A stretch of DNA of 64,000 bases from Palaeococcus pacificus DY20341 (GCF_000725425.1 NZ_CP006019.1:124001-188000); one strand, 5' to 3'. Positions 35,035-43,874 are shown, counted from the first letter of the stretch. A program made the numbers and translations. Notes: generated from the sequence alone by a model not told the origin.

Positions 35035-35061
35035 GTTAACTTTAAAATTTTTGTGGTTAAC
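35035..35061. promoter_or_regulatory. BirA-type operator between bioY and birA
   Basis: GTTAAC-N15-GTTAAC with flanking GG on both copies (TTGGTTAAC and TGGTTAAC). BirA boxes in bacteria and archaea are two such arms at 14-16 nt spacing. The site covers the minus-strand TATA-like TTTTAAAG of bioY (35041-35049) and lies just upstream of the birA TATA region (CTTTAACC, 35068-35075). Binding would shut off bioY and may tune birA. Confidence 0.75.
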
Positions 35062-35097
35062 GAAAAGCTTTAACCTCTAAAAGTCAGAGTCAGAAAC

Positions 35098-35835
35098 ATG
35101 TTGAAAGGTTCACTAAAAGACAGCAAAGTAAAGCGTGAAATCCTAAAAACCCTCCGCGAAAGAGAAGTAGTTTCAGGCGATGCAATAGCATCAAAGCTAA
35201 GCATTTCGAGGGTTGCTGTGTGGAAGCATGTGAAAGAGCTTATTGGGCTTGGTTATGAAATAGAATCAACACCAAAGGGCTATAAACTTTTAAAAGAACC
35301 AAACAAACCTTATCCATGGGAACTAAATGTTAAGGCTTACTATTTCTTGAAGGTTGACTCCACAATGAACGTTGCTAAAGAGCTTGCTGAAAAAGGGGAG
35401 GAAGAGTGGACTTTTATAATTGCGGAAGAGCAAACACATGGGAGAGGAAGGTTAAAGCGTTCCTGGGAGTCCCAAAAAGGAGGTCTATATTTTTCGGTGA
35501 TTTTAAGGCCTGAAATAAGCTTAAGTGAAGTGCGGGGACTTTTGGAGCCCGCTTCACAGGCAATAGCTGAGACGCTCAAAGAGTATGGCTTATCTGCGGA
35601 GGTACATCGTGGTGATGTATTTATAGGCAAAAATAAAATCGCGGGGATACTGGTTGAGGCGGAGGGTGAGCTGGATTTGGTTGATTTTGTCATTATGGGT
35701 ATCGGAGTTAATGTTAATAACGCGCCCCCTAAAGGAGTGGCTGCGACGTCCATTAAAAATGAACTGAACCAAGAAGTGAGCCTCCTTAAGTTTTCGAAAA
35801 CGCTGTTTGATGCACTGATGAGATGGCTGGGATGA
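35098..35835 (+). CDS. birA: BirA-like biotin regulator, atypical ligase domain
   Basis: A 245-residue protein with an N-terminal winged helix (residues 8-65: SKLSISRVAVWKHVKEL) fused to a biotin protein ligase core with VDSTMNVAKEL, the biotin loop HGRGRLKRSW (114-123) and KIAGILVE. Two things are odd. The conserved KWPND motif before KIAGI is replaced by VHRGD (169-173), losing the active-site Lys. The C-terminal SH3-like domain (about 50 residues) is missing, as the protein ends at DALMRWLG. It is probably a biotin-sensing repressor with little or no ligase activity. It is divergent from bioY, with the operator between them. Confidence 0.85.
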   Translation: MLKGSLKDSKVKREILKTLREREVVSGDAIASKLSISRVAVWKHVKELIGLGYEIESTPKGYKLLKEPNKPYPWELNVKAYYFLKVDSTMNVAKELAEKGEEEWTFIIAEEQTHGRGRLKRSWESQKGGLYFSVILRPEISLSEVRGLLEPASQAIAETLKEYGLSAEVHRGDVFIGKNKIAGILVEAEGELDLVDFVIMGIGVNVNNAPPKGVAATSIKNELNQEVSLLKFSKTLFDALMRWLG

Positions 35836-35963
35836 TATGAACGTCTATGAGGAGGGCCCGACAGGTTTAGCTGGGTTTATTGTTTCTGTTAGGTAAAAAA
35901 TCAAAGTAATTTCACATTACTCAAAGGTAAGCTAGAATTTCCTATATATCAGGACGCAGAGAG

Positions 35964-35982
35964 TACATCTATGACAGATGTA
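35964..35982. promoter_or_regulatory. dyad upstream of the secreted amidotransferase-fold gene
   Basis: TACATCT-ATGAC-AGATGTA, perfect 7-bp arms. A second pair, GTGCCC (from about 36000) and GGGCAC (near 36035), lies closer to the gene. Both are in the 223-bp space before 36059 and could be operator or leader structures; a TATA-like TTTATTATTTTA is between the second pair. Confidence 0.35.
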
Positions 35983-36058
35983 TATTCGCTGCCATGATGG
36001 TGCCCTTACTTGTAAGTTTATTATTTTAGGGCACTTTTCGAAAATTGGAGGTTAAAAA

Positions 36059-37078
36059 ATGAAGAAAATCTTAAGTCTCTTTATAACTTCCCTGTTCTTA
36101 TTTAGTATTATTGGAACAGGGAATTTTGGATTCGTCTCGGCTCAGAGTAGTTATGCCGACAAAAAGGTCCTTATCCTTAAAAATGTTGATGCATGGAGTT
36201 CAACGTCCAATGAGGAAGTGTTAAGCGAATTGGGTGTGCCCTATGAGGTCATGACCTCTTCTCAGTTCAGCTCTTTAAGCGCTTCAGACCTTATAAGTAC
36301 GTATGATATGATATTGATTGCAAGTGACCAAGATCAAACGTTCTATGACGAGCTGGAGCCACAGATGGCCAAGATAGAGGAGTTTATTAAAGCAGGAAAA
36401 GTCCTGCAGGTTCATGCAGCAAACTGGGGATGGCATGGGGGACGTTGGAAGACTGCTCTACCTGGAGGGGTGGAGATAGTTCGGAGTTATTCGGCCTATG
36501 ATTATATAGTGAAGAACGCCACATGGCTGTACAGCACCTATGCGAGCCACGGCTACCTCATAAATGTGCCTTCCGGAGCGGAGGTCATAACAGTCCAAGG
36601 CGATAGTGTTACTCCAGACTACAATAAGCCAAGCACAATCGCTTATGCCTTTGGAAAGGGCAGGGTTCTTGCGACGGGCCTCACCATAGAATACAGTGTC
36701 AAGAGAAGAGGGCCAGAATGGAAGGCATTTTTCATATCGCTGTTGGTAGAAAACTTAGAGTACACCACTCCAGAGCCCGCACCTGCAGTGGAGAAAAGAG
36801 GGGTTAACTTCATAGCGCTCAACTTCTTCTATTACAGGCAGTACAATAAGACGATGGAGAAATTTAACGCCATGTACGCGGATTCAGAAAACCTCGGGAT
36901 AAGCAACGAGACACTGGAAGATGCAATGCATCATAAGATGATTGCTGAGGAATACTATGAGCAGGCGGGGCAATATGGGCCAATAATAGCGAACCTTCAA
37001 AGAATAACTATCTTTATGGCTCTAAGAAAATCGGTTATGCACTTGAAACAGGCAGTTAAGATATTGGAGGGAACATGA
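36059..37078 (+). CDS. secreted protein with glutamine amidotransferase-like fold
   Basis: A 339-residue exported protein. The signal peptide is MKKILSLFITSLFLFSIIGT, ending near VSAQ. Residues 30-230 look like a class I amidotransferase-like/ThuA-like flavodoxin fold (KKVLILKNVDAW, YDMILIASDQDQTF, FIKAGKVLQVHAANWGWHG, GKGRVLATGLTIEYS). The nucleophile Cys is absent, so it is not a glutaminase. The C-terminal 100 residues are helical (YYRQYNKTMEKFNAM). GGAGG precedes the ATG. It is placed between biotin genes but has no obvious link to biotin. Confidence 0.75.
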   Translation: MKKILSLFITSLFLFSIIGTGNFGFVSAQSSYADKKVLILKNVDAWSSTSNEEVLSELGVPYEVMTSSQFSSLSASDLISTYDMILIASDQDQTFYDELEPQMAKIEEFIKAGKVLQVHAANWGWHGGRWKTALPGGVEIVRSYSAYDYIVKNATWLYSTYASHGYLINVPSGAEVITVQGDSVTPDYNKPSTIAYAFGKGRVLATGLTIEYSVKRRGPEWKAFFISLLVENLEYTTPEPAPAVEKRGVNFIALNFFYYRQYNKTMEKFNAMYADSENLGISNETLEDAMHHKMIAEEYYEQAGQYGPIIANLQRITIFMALRKSVMHLKQAVKILEGT

Positions 37079-37174
37079 GTAATAGCAAAAAACTATGAAG
37101 TGCGAATTGCTCCTTAGCATCTTTTCTTTTTTGTTCCATCACTTTTTTAAAGCTTAAACTTGAAGTTCAAAGCG

Positions 37175-37963
37175 ATGATAGAGGTCAGGAACCTTTGGCA
37201 TATCTACGAAGGAAGGAAAGTAGCCCTTAAGGGTGTAAACCTAACCCTGGGAAATGAAATAGTGGCGTTAGTTGGCCCTAATGGCTCTGGAAAAACAACA
37301 CTAGCTAAGCATTTAAACGGTCTCTTAAAGCCAACTAAGGGTGAAGTAATCGTTGATGGAAAAAATACAAAAGAGCATAGCGTCGCTGAACTTTCACGAT
37401 TAGTTGGTTACGTTTTTCAAAATCCTGAAAACATGTTCTTTGAGGAGAATGTTTTTAATGAAGTCGCTTTTGGGCCAAAAAATTTGGGCTTAAGTGAGGA
37501 AGAGGTTGAAAAGAGGGTTAGATGGGCTCTAAAACAAGTGAACTTAGAAGGTTATGATGAGAGGCATCCATACTCTCTCAGCGGCGGTGAGAAGCAACGT
37601 GTGGCTATTGCGTGCATGCTGGCAATGAAGCCCAAGTATTTAATTTTGGATGAGCCTACTACTGGATTGGACGAAAAGAGCGCGGAGAGCGTTAAACGAA
37701 TTATAAATAACCTTTACAAAAAGGGTCATGGGATTTTGCTCATTACCCATGAAATGGAGCTCGTTTTAGAGCTTGCCGACCGTGTAGTCCTCCTTTACAG
37801 CGGAGAGAAGGCTTTTGATGGAAGTGTTCAGGAGTTCTTCGAACTTCCTTTGAGGGAGTACTCTCTCGATACGCCATCTCTTCTTAAAATTTCAAAGCCA
37901 CTCGAGGTGGGCTTTGTGAGGAACGTGGAAGAATTTTTGAGGGTGGTTCTCGATGATGTATAA
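37175..37963 (+). CDS. ecfA: ECF transporter ATPase (EcfA/CbiO-like)
   Basis: ATP-binding subunit of an energy-coupling factor importer. The 262-residue protein starts MIEVRNLWHIYEGRKVALKG and has Walker A GPNGSGKTT, Q-loop YVFQNPENMFFE, signature LSGGEKQRVA, Walker B YLILDEPTTGLD and the His switch LLITHE. The ATG at 37175 is preferred to a TTG at 37160: a TATA-like TTTTTAAAG lies about 25 nt upstream, so the message is probably leaderless. It overlaps ecfT by 11 bp. With BioY nearby it likely forms the biotin importer and may serve other S components too. Confidence 0.94.
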   Translation: MIEVRNLWHIYEGRKVALKGVNLTLGNEIVALVGPNGSGKTTLAKHLNGLLKPTKGEVIVDGKNTKEHSVAELSRLVGYVFQNPENMFFEENVFNEVAFGPKNLGLSEEEVEKRVRWALKQVNLEGYDERHPYSLSGGEKQRVAIACMLAMKPKYLILDEPTTGLDEKSAESVKRIINNLYKKGHGILLITHEMELVLELADRVVLLYSGEKAFDGSVQEFFELPLREYSLDTPSLLKISKPLEVGFVRNVEEFLRVVLDDV

Positions 37964-38711
37964 CCTGTACATTGAGCGCGATTCTCTAATGCACAGACTC
38001 GATCCGAGGGTTAAAATATTCTCCTCCCTCTTGGGGATAGTAGCAGTGGTCTTGTTTAACAGCCCATCTGCGTTGCTTGTAATATTCCTTTCCTTGGTTA
38101 TTTCTCTTCGATTCTTGGCCAAAATAACCCTAAATGAGCAGTGGAAGGTCTTAAAGCCCCTCACACCCCTCATGGTTATAACGATGGTAATATGGCCCTT
38201 CATTTTAAAGCCTCCTCTCTTTGGCCTTTTTGTGGGCTTGGGCTATGCACTGAGGCTCGGCTCGCTTGCACTGATAACTTTCTCCCTCTTGCTCACAACA
38301 AAGCAGAGGGATTTAATTTTGGGATTCATAAAGCTTAAAATGCCCTATGAGATTGGTCTGACTTTAACGATAGCTCTAAGGTATATCCCGACACTTTACG
38401 CGCTCACGCTGACAATAATGGATGCCCAAAAGTCGAGGGGTTTGGAACTAGAGAAGGGCAGCTTCCTAAAGCGTGCTAAAAACACAGTCCCGGTTCTTGT
38501 TCCGCTTATAATATCTTCTATAAAAACTGCCCATGAGCTCAGCATAGCGCTTGAAAGCCGGGCTTTTGGGGCTGGAAAAAAGAGAACTTTTCTCTACGAG
38601 ATTCGCATGGGAAAGAAGGACTATATCGCACTGCTCTTAGTGCTCCTACTCTTCGCGGTGGCTGTAATTTTTAGGTATAAGTTTGGTATAGGCTACATTA
38701 AAATTTATTAG
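37953..38711 (+). CDS. ecfT: ECF transporter transmembrane subunit EcfT
   Basis: Membrane-embedded coupling subunit. The 252-residue protein starts MMYNLYIERDSLMHRLDPRV, a family signature, has five or six helices, and two coupling motifs near the C-terminal half: AQKSRGLELEKG and ALESRAFGAGKKR (the Ala-Arg-Gly type motifs that contact the ATPases). It overlaps ecfA at the 5' end and the convergent gene's stop at the 3' end by 4 bp. A single ATPase gene is present, so the ATPase is probably a homodimer. Confidence 0.94.
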   Translation: MMYNLYIERDSLMHRLDPRVKIFSSLLGIVAVVLFNSPSALLVIFLSLVISLRFLAKITLNEQWKVLKPLTPLMVITMVIWPFILKPPLFGLFVGLGYALRLGSLALITFSLLLTTKQRDLILGFIKLKMPYEIGLTLTIALRYIPTLYALTLTIMDAQKSRGLELEKGSFLKRAKNTVPVLVPLIISSIKTAHELSIALESRAFGAGKKRTFLYEIRMGKKDYIALLLVLLLFAVAVIFRYKFGIGYIKIY

Positions 38712-39355
38712 AGGATGAGCTTCGCCTTCTTATCTATCGGTATGCTGTGCTCTCCGAGGTTCTTTATGAAGAGAGGAGGAGCTTTTAGAACACTCACGTT
38801 TAGGCGGTGGTGTCCACGGTAGGATGAAGTTCTCAGGACAAGCAAATACTCAAAAATTTCTGGAACCAAAAATAAGTGCTTAAACTCGGCATTTAAGTTG
38901 AGTTCGTTTATCTCCAAAGTGCTGTGCGATATTACCGCGTAGAGCCCTTTCCTATCCACAAGCTTTCTCAGGTCAATAAGCTTTTCCTTTTCTAAGCCTT
39001 CCAAAACTCCAAAATTTGACACAAAGACAAAGGATTCATCTTCAACGACTTCAAACGCATCCAAGAGCTCATCTAATGTGTAGATTTTACCCAAAAGAAC
39101 GTCTCCTTTTCCCCCAAATTTATTCAAAAGCTCGAGGGAAAATCCATTCGTCGGCTCCAAATAATAAGCAGGCTTTTCTAGAGAAAGGGCGTTTGAGATG
39201 GATGAATATTGAATTATGGCTTGAGAAAATAGGTCTGTCGTTATTACAGCGGCTAAACTCCCGCTTTCTAGCTCACCGACTAAGGGGGAGAGCTCATCTA
39301 CCAATCCGATTTTAACTTCCTCTTTGGGGACTGGTTTAAAGAACATACGCATCAT
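38708..39355 (-). CDS. hypothetical protein, possibly a RecA-like fold without Walker A
   Basis: A 215-residue cytoplasmic protein I cannot name. The order of elements (AAVITTDLFSQAIIQYS, KPAYYLEPTNGFSLELLNKF, YTLDELLDAFEVV, SFVFVSNFGVLEGLEKEKL) recalls RadB/KaiC-like RecA folds, with a strand ending in SNFG at the Walker B place, but no GxxxxGKT is present. ATG codons at 39355, 39352 and 39346 are all possible; a TATA-like TTATAAATA about 25 nt before the first favours a leaderless start there. The function is unknown. Confidence 0.6.
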   Translation of the reverse strand: MMRMFFKPVPKEEVKIGLVDELSPLVGELESGSLAAVITTDLFSQAIIQYSSISNALSLEKPAYYLEPTNGFSLELLNKFGGKGDVLLGKIYTLDELLDAFEVVEDESFVFVSNFGVLEGLEKEKLIDLRKLVDRKGLYAVISHSTLEINELNLNAEFKHLFLVPEIFEYLLVLRTSSYRGHHRLNVSVLKAPPLFIKNLGEHSIPIDKKAKLIL

Positions 39356-39402
39356 CTAAACTTAACCATTTTGATATTTATAATTTACGAAAAAAGAAAA
39401 GT

Positions 39403-39774
39403 TCAAGGGGCAGCCATTACGGAGATTCCCACGATAATCCCAATGATCACCATCAGGACTATTGCTATCACTATTGCGAAGAGCCATGCTATCACTGCTT
39501 TTCCCCAATCCGTGTTGAACACCGTTTTGACGATCCATAGGTATGCTGCTAAGCCAAGTATTCCGCCTATGATGGGAATTATGCTTCCCAATATGGCGGA
39601 TATAATTAAGCCTCCTAACGTTGCGATGAAAGCCTTCCCAAAGGTCGCGTCTTCAATTTTTGCGAACCTTGCGCCGAGCCAAAGAAACACTGCATCTACT
39701 GCTATCATCACTAAAAACATCACAATTGCCATGGCCCCAAATGCGGCAAACATGCCAAAGGGCTCAGGTGGCAT
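39403..39774 (-). CDS. small membrane protein of unknown function
   Basis: A 123-residue hydrophobic protein with four predicted helices (MFAAFGAMAIVMFLVMIAV, FIATLGGLIISAILGSI, IIGGILGLAAYLWIV, VIAWLFAIVIAIVLMVI). Glycine-rich turns occur and there are no Cys or charged intramembrane clusters. GGGGTGATGC precedes the ATG. A long open frame on the opposite strand is a by-product of its composition. The function is not evident. Confidence 0.75.
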   Translation of the reverse strand: MPPEPFGMFAAFGAMAIVMFLVMIAVDAVFLWLGARFAKIEDATFGKAFIATLGGLIISAILGSIIPIIGGILGLAAYLWIVKTVFNTDWGKAVIAWLFAIVIAIVLMVIIGIIVGISVMAAP

Positions 39775-39919
39775 AGCATCACCCCTATTCTTTTTTACTT
39801 AGAAACTACTTATATTTTTTGATGTTGTCCTTCTTTGGGTCAGCTCTGTCCAGTAAACTTTTAAAAGCCAGCGTAGAACTTAATTTTGGAACTTTAAAAA
39901 TTAGTTATGAGGTGAGAGC

Positions 39920-40996
39920 ATGAAAAAGTTACCATTATTGTTGGCTTTAATGCTCCTTGTAGTTCCTGCTTTGGGCTGCATATCTCAAAAGGAGCAAACT
40001 CCAACACAAACATCAACTTTGGCTGAAGAAAACGAGCTTGTCGTTTATTCCTACGACAGCTTTGAGTACCTGGCAAAAGAAGTCATACCCAAGTTCGAAG
40101 AGAAGTACGGCGTTAAAGTCGAGCTCGTTTTGATAGGCGATGCCGGAGAAGTTTTAAACCGTTTAATCTTGGAGAAGGACAACCCACAGGCTGATGTGGT
40201 TGTTGGTATTGACAACAGCCTTTTAGCCAAAGCAATAGACGCTGACATCTTAGAGCCATACAAACCGAGCAACATCGATTTAGTTCCAAAGGAGCTTTTA
40301 TTTGACCCAACATATCACCTGATTCCCTATGATTACGGCTACATAGCCATAAACTACCGCAAGGACATGGTTCAAAACCCACCGCAGAGCCTTGAGGACT
40401 TAACAAAGCCCGAGTGGAAAGGGAAGCTCGTTATAGAGGACCCAAGAACTTCTTCTCCAGGAGCGGCGTTCCTTCTTTGGACAATTGCCGTTTACGGTGA
40501 CGATGGGTATCTCTACTATTGGGAGAAGCTTAAGCAAAACGATGTGCAGATTGTTAAGGGATGGACAGAGGCATGGAATGCCTTTACAGCTGGAGAATTC
40601 CCACTCGTGTTGAGCTATGCAACAAGCCCAGCGGCGGCAGTTTACTATGAGAACAAGACCATGTTTGGAGCTTTAGCTTTCTCAGAAGGCAACTACATGC
40701 AGATTGAGGGTGCGGGAATAATTAAGGGTGCAAAGCACAAAGAGCTCGCGAAGAAGTTCATCGAATTTATGCTTACGGAGGAGTTCCAAAGCGCAATTCC
40801 AACCAACCAGTGGATGTATCCCGCTAATCCAAACGTTAAGCTTCCTGAGGTCTTTGAGTATGCCACAAAGCCTGAGAAGAGTGCCAACCCCGATCCAAAG
40901 TACATAGCGGAGAACTTTGACAGGTGGATAAAAGAGTGGACCGCTTTGATGGTGGAAGGCAAGAGCGCCGAGGAGATAATTAATAGCAGGGGTTAG
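39920..40996 (+). CDS. thiB: thiamine-binding lipoprotein (ABC importer, TbpA/ThiB-like)
   Basis: Periplasmic-type substrate-binding protein. The 358-residue product has a lipoprotein signal (lipobox ALGC at about residue 20), a Thr/Gln-rich linker and a class II binding fold: ELVVYSYDSFEYLAKEVIPK, VELVLIGDAGEVLNRL, DVVVGIDNSL, PYDYGYIAINYR, WTEAWNAF and YATSPAAA, characteristic of thiamine-binding proteins. A permease and ATPase gene do not follow; the next gene is convergent. It must therefore work with a membrane complex encoded elsewhere. GAGGTGAG precedes the ATG. Confidence 0.88.
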   Translation: MKKLPLLLALMLLVVPALGCISQKEQTPTQTSTLAEENELVVYSYDSFEYLAKEVIPKFEEKYGVKVELVLIGDAGEVLNRLILEKDNPQADVVVGIDNSLLAKAIDADILEPYKPSNIDLVPKELLFDPTYHLIPYDYGYIAINYRKDMVQNPPQSLEDLTKPEWKGKLVIEDPRTSSPGAAFLLWTIAVYGDDGYLYYWEKLKQNDVQIVKGWTEAWNAFTAGEFPLVLSYATSPAAAVYYENKTMFGALAFSEGNYMQIEGAGIIKGAKHKELAKKFIEFMLTEEFQSAIPTNQWMYPANPNVKLPEVFEYATKPEKSANPDPKYIAENFDRWIKEWTALMVEGKSAEEIINSRG

Positions 40997-41496
40997 CGTC
41001 TTCTCCTATATCTTCTTTCTTCTTTCATTGGAACTCTTTTGACCATTACACCGCTATCTTTGATTTGATCCAGGACTATGGAAACTCTATAGCGCCGCAT
41101 GTTAGCCCTAAAAACGTTGTAGGCCAGCATGTTGATGAAGTTCTTGAGCTCTTTCATGCTCTTGAAGTTGGCTCTTATGAGGATTTGGTATTCTCCCGTC
41201 TTCCTGTAGACGCTTAAAACGTTGTCTTTCATGCTTAACGAAACCAATGCCTTGTCCAAATTGGCTTCGCTCGTTACTTCAACCTCTATAATCGCTTGAA
41301 CAAACTCATCCAAAAACGTCGGATCAACTATTGCAGTGTAGCCTTTTATAGCTCCAAGCTTCTTCAGTTTTTCCATCCTATTTTTGATGCTTGCGGGGGT
41401 TAGCCCTAGCTTTTGCCCTAGCTCGGTTAAAGTAGCTCTACCGTTTTTTCTTAGCTCCTTCAAAATTGCCTCGTCGATTTCGTCTATCCCCGGCAT
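40993..41496 (-). CDS. Lrp/AsnC family transcriptional regulator
   Basis: A 167-residue regulator starting MPGIDEIDEAILKELRKNGR. The helix-turn-helix is TLTELGQKLGLTPASIKNRMEKLKKLG (about residues 24-50), followed by a RAM ligand-binding domain (VQAIIEVEV to YRVSIVLDQIK). The C-terminus is strongly basic (EERRYRRRR). The frame extends to a TTG at 41505, but the ATG at 41496 has the family start. Its stop overlaps the thiB stop by 4 bp (convergent). Target genes and effector are unknown. Confidence 0.92.
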   Translation of the reverse strand: MPGIDEIDEAILKELRKNGRATLTELGQKLGLTPASIKNRMEKLKKLGAIKGYTAIVDPTFLDEFVQAIIEVEVTSEANLDKALVSLSMKDNVLSVYRKTGEYQILIRANFKSMKELKNFINMLAYNVFRANMRRYRVSIVLDQIKDSGVMVKRVPMKEERRYRRRR

Positions 41497-41558
41497 ATCC
41501 TTCAAAAAAGATGAGCTTTAAACTCTAATAAATCCTTCGCTATAAAAAATAAAAAGAA

Positions 41559-42257
41559 TCACTCAAGAGTGTGCATCTGTGGGAGCGTTGAAACCTTTAT
41601 TGGTGCTCCAAAAGCCCTGTCTCCGGCATCCCCGAGCCCTGGAAGGATGTATCCCTTTTCATTGAGCTCTCTATCGATTTTTGTAACGAATATCTCCACT
41701 TCGGGATGAGCTTCCTTAATCCTTGAGATACCTTCTGGAGCAGCCAGGACTCCAAGCACTATGAGCCTCTTTGGACTTCCGTACTTCTTGACCTCTTCAA
41801 TGACTTTGATCAACGTTGAGCCTGTGGCTATCATTGGATCCGTGATTATAACGGTGTCTTCTGGCTTTACTTGTGGGACTTTAACGTAGTTCATCTCGAT
41901 CTCGAACTTCGGAGCTTTTCCTCTTGAGGCAGAGATTATTCCTACGCGCGCATGCTCGAGCACTTTTATGAGACCTTCCATTAAAGGAATAGCTGCCCTC
42001 AAAACCGTTATTATTACCACGTTTCTCCTGTCTTTAACTACGACACCCTCAGTTTCTTCTAGTGGAGTCTCGACCTTAATCTTTTCAACTTCCATAGTTT
42101 TCGTGAGCTCATAACCCATGTATCTTCCAAGCTTCACTAGGCCTTTCCTAAATGATATGCTGTCCGTCTCTTTATCCCTGAGCTCTGTCAAGACTTCCAT
42201 AATAAATGGCGAATCCTCAAAGGAGTAAACACCTTTCCACCTCTTATCTTCCATCAT
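41559..42257 (-). CDS. upp: uracil phosphoribosyltransferase
   Basis: Salvages uracil to UMP with PRPP. The 232-residue protein starts [19 protein letters not shown], longer at the N-terminus than bacterial Upp as in other archaea. It has [14 protein letters not shown], the PRPP loop [20 protein letters not shown] and the uracil-binding [15 protein letters not shown]. The ATG at 42257 follows GAGGTGAGGG; the 3' end of the permease gene is 5 bp away. It forms an operon with uraA, so uptake and salvage are linked. Confidence 0.96.
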   Translation of the reverse strand: MMEDKRWKGVYSFEDSPFIMEVLTELRDKETDSISFRKGLVKLGRYMGYELTKTMEVEKIKVETPLEETEGVVVKDRRNVVIITVLRAAIPLMEGLIKVLEHARVGIISASRGKAPKFEIEMNYVKVPQVKPEDTVIITDPMIATGSTLIKVIEEVKKYGSPKRLIVLGVLAAPEGISRIKEAHPEVEIFVTKIDRELNEKGYILPGLGDAGDRAFGAPIKVSTLPQMHTLE

Positions 42258-42262
42258 CTCCC

Positions 42263-43546
42263 TCACCTCAAAACTTGATCCAGGATTATAGCCGTTAATG
42301 CCCCAACCGCCATTCCAGATTCCAAAATGCTTCCCACTATTTTGGGGAATTGCGCCAAAAACTCTGGCGGCAGCTGAGGTGCTCCCAGACCGAGGATTAG
42401 AGCGCTTGCGATTATTAAAGTGTTTCTGTCGTTTAGTTCTACCTTATCCTTTATTAGCCTAAGCCCTGTGAGGCTTATCATACCATATAAGGCTATCGTG
42501 AGCCCACCTAAAACCGGTGCGGGTATGGATGCTAACACCCCTGAAAACTTTGGAATTAATGAAAAGAGCACCAAAACTATCCCGCCTATTTGAACCACCT
42601 GCCTGCTGGCTACTTTTGTGAGTGCTACCAGTCCAATGTTCTCGGAGTAGCTCGTTGTGCCGCATGCCCCTAAAAGGCCGGCTATCGAACATGAAAGCCC
42701 CTCGCTAAAGATTCCCCTGTTGATATTTTGGTTTGTTATTGGGGCTTCGCTTATCGCTGAAATCGCGTGATAATCACCAACGCTCTCAATAATGCTCACT
42801 ATAAATGCGAAGAGGAGTGTCACCACGGCAGTTGCGTCGAAGACAGGTCTTCCCCATGGCAATGGCTTGGGTAAGTTGAAAAGAGGTAACTCCTTAACCA
42901 AGCTTAGATCTGCCATTCCAAGTGCCAAGCTTACTACATAACCCACAAACGCTCCGACCACGACAGGCATTGCCCTTAAAGTCCCTTTTCCTTTTAAAGC
43001 CACGTATATTGTTGTTGCAAAGGTTATCAGTGCTATTAGCGTTGCTTTTGGAATGCTGGCCCCGCTTGGGTCGGCGAAGAAGTTGAACGTGTATTTCACA
43101 GCCACATGTGCTAGGCTGAATCCGATGAGCATTATTGTAACCCCAGTAACTAGCGGCGAAAAGAGCTTTTTAACCTTCCCAATTATCCCAAGCCCGCCGA
43201 TTAGTGCCTCAATAATTCCGCCAACTATTAGCGCCCCTTCTACCGCTGCTAACCCCAAGCTTGAGCCTATGCTTATCAGACCGGGAATGAATGCAAAGCT
43301 CGAACCTTGGACTATAGGATAGCGGGAGCCTATTGTAGTCTGCAGGAGCGTCGCAATGCCCATCGCTAAAAGCACCACTTGTATTAAAAGCGCTATCTCG
43401 TGCATTTGAAGTCCTATCGCAGTTCCAACAACGAGAGGCACTGTTACTGTTGCTCCAAACATTGCTAAAACGTGTTGAAGTCCTAAAAGAACAGCTTTTT
43501 TAATTTCAACCTTCTCTTCGATTCCAACTCTCATTCCATTGCTCAT
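42263..43546 (-). CDS. uraA: uracil/xanthine permease (NCS2 family)
   Basis: Nucleobase importer. The 427-residue membrane protein has about fourteen helices and NCS2 motifs: [47 protein letters not shown] and [21 protein letters not shown]. The partner upp makes uracil the likely substrate. The frame is open to 43603, but the TATA-like GTTTTTAAACC (about 43582-43592, minus strand) would put the transcript start downstream, so the ATG at 43546 ([12 protein letters not shown]) is used. A hairpin repeat lies directly upstream of this promoter. Confidence 0.92.
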   Translation of the reverse strand: MSNGMRVGIEEKVEIKKAVLLGLQHVLAMFGATVTVPLVVGTAIGLQMHEIALLIQVVLLAMGIATLLQTTIGSRYPIVQGSSFAFIPGLISIGSSLGLAAVEGALIVGGIIEALIGGLGIIGKVKKLFSPLVTGVTIMLIGFSLAHVAVKYTFNFFADPSGASIPKATLIALITFATTIYVALKGKGTLRAMPVVVGAFVGYVVSLALGMADLSLVKELPLFNLPKPLPWGRPVFDATAVVTLLFAFIVSIIESVGDYHAISAISEAPITNQNINRGIFSEGLSCSIAGLLGACGTTSYSENIGLVALTKVASRQVVQIGGIVLVLFSLIPKFSGVLASIPAPVLGGLTIALYGMISLTGLRLIKDKVELNDRNTLIIASALILGLGAPQLPPEFLAQFPKIVGSILESGMAVGALTAIILDQVLR

Positions 43547-43595
43547 TAAAGCCCGCTCAAGCTGTGTCAACTTTGGTTTAAAAACCTTTCCATCT

Positions 43596-43638
43596 GGGGG
43601 CACGGTTCTGTTATTTTTCTGACATCTCTCGTGCCCCC
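43596..43638 (+). repeat. hairpin repeat family, copy D (upstream of uraA promoter)
   Basis: GGGGGCAC and GTGCCCCC form a perfect 8-bp stem around TTCTGTTATTTTTCTGACAT. It is followed by AAGTTACCTCC, also shared in part with copies A and E. It stands 4 bp from the TATA element of the uraA-upp operon. The whole 410-bp space 43547-43955 holds no gene, only these repeats and the promoter. Confidence 0.7.
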
Positions 43639-43738
43639 TAAGTTACCTCCATATTCAGCGTTCTTTCAGGGTACTCTGAATACATATTTCCAGTTATTTC
43701 CTATTGTTCTGAGAGAGTGTGAGGTGAGAGGGGAACTT

Positions 43739-43783
43739 GGAGAGCTCTGAATGATGACAGAAAGAAAACAGAACAATGCTCCC
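43739..43783 (-). repeat. hairpin repeat family, copy C
   Basis: Minus strand: GGGAGC ... GCTCTCC ends with TTCTGTTTTCTTTCTGTCAT inside. The arms are less perfect than in copies D and E. It contains, on the plus strand, CTGA directly followed by ATGATGA, which imitates C/D box elements but lacks the other boxes. Confidence 0.55.
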
Positions 43784-43789
43784 AGTGGA

Positions 43790-43830
43790 GGGGCATTTTT
43801 CTGTTAGTTTTCAGCGTTCCTTCGTGCCCC
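43790..43830 (+). repeat. hairpin repeat family, copy E
   Basis: GGGGCA ... TGCCCC stem with TTTTTCTGTTAGTTTTCAGC inside, then TTACGTTAACCTC. It begins 6 bp after copy C ends, so D-C and E-B look like two tandem units of facing copies. Confidence 0.65.
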
Positions 43831-43874
43831 TTACGTTAACCTCTATTCTGACATCTTGCAGTAAAAGGGTAAAA

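Noticed and set aside
35836-36058. Frameshifted C-terminal domain of BirA after its stop codon
   Set aside because: None of the three forward frames after 35835 shows the SH3-like pattern, so the short form appears to be the real end and not a recent frameshift.
34996-37174. BirA site in front of ecfA-ecfT
   Set aside because: No GTTAAC pair occurs in 37079-37174; only the bioY-birA space has one.
39371-39802. 143-codon plus-strand open frame
   Set aside because: It mirrors the codons of the hydrophobic membrane protein on the other strand (Ile/Thr/Pro-rich) and overlaps it completely.
43738-43783. C/D box sRNA in the uraA upstream region (CTGA followed by ATGATGA)
   Set aside because: Only one D'-C'-like pair is present; no upstream C box, downstream D box or closing stem of the right type. 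The sequence belongs to the hairpin repeat family.
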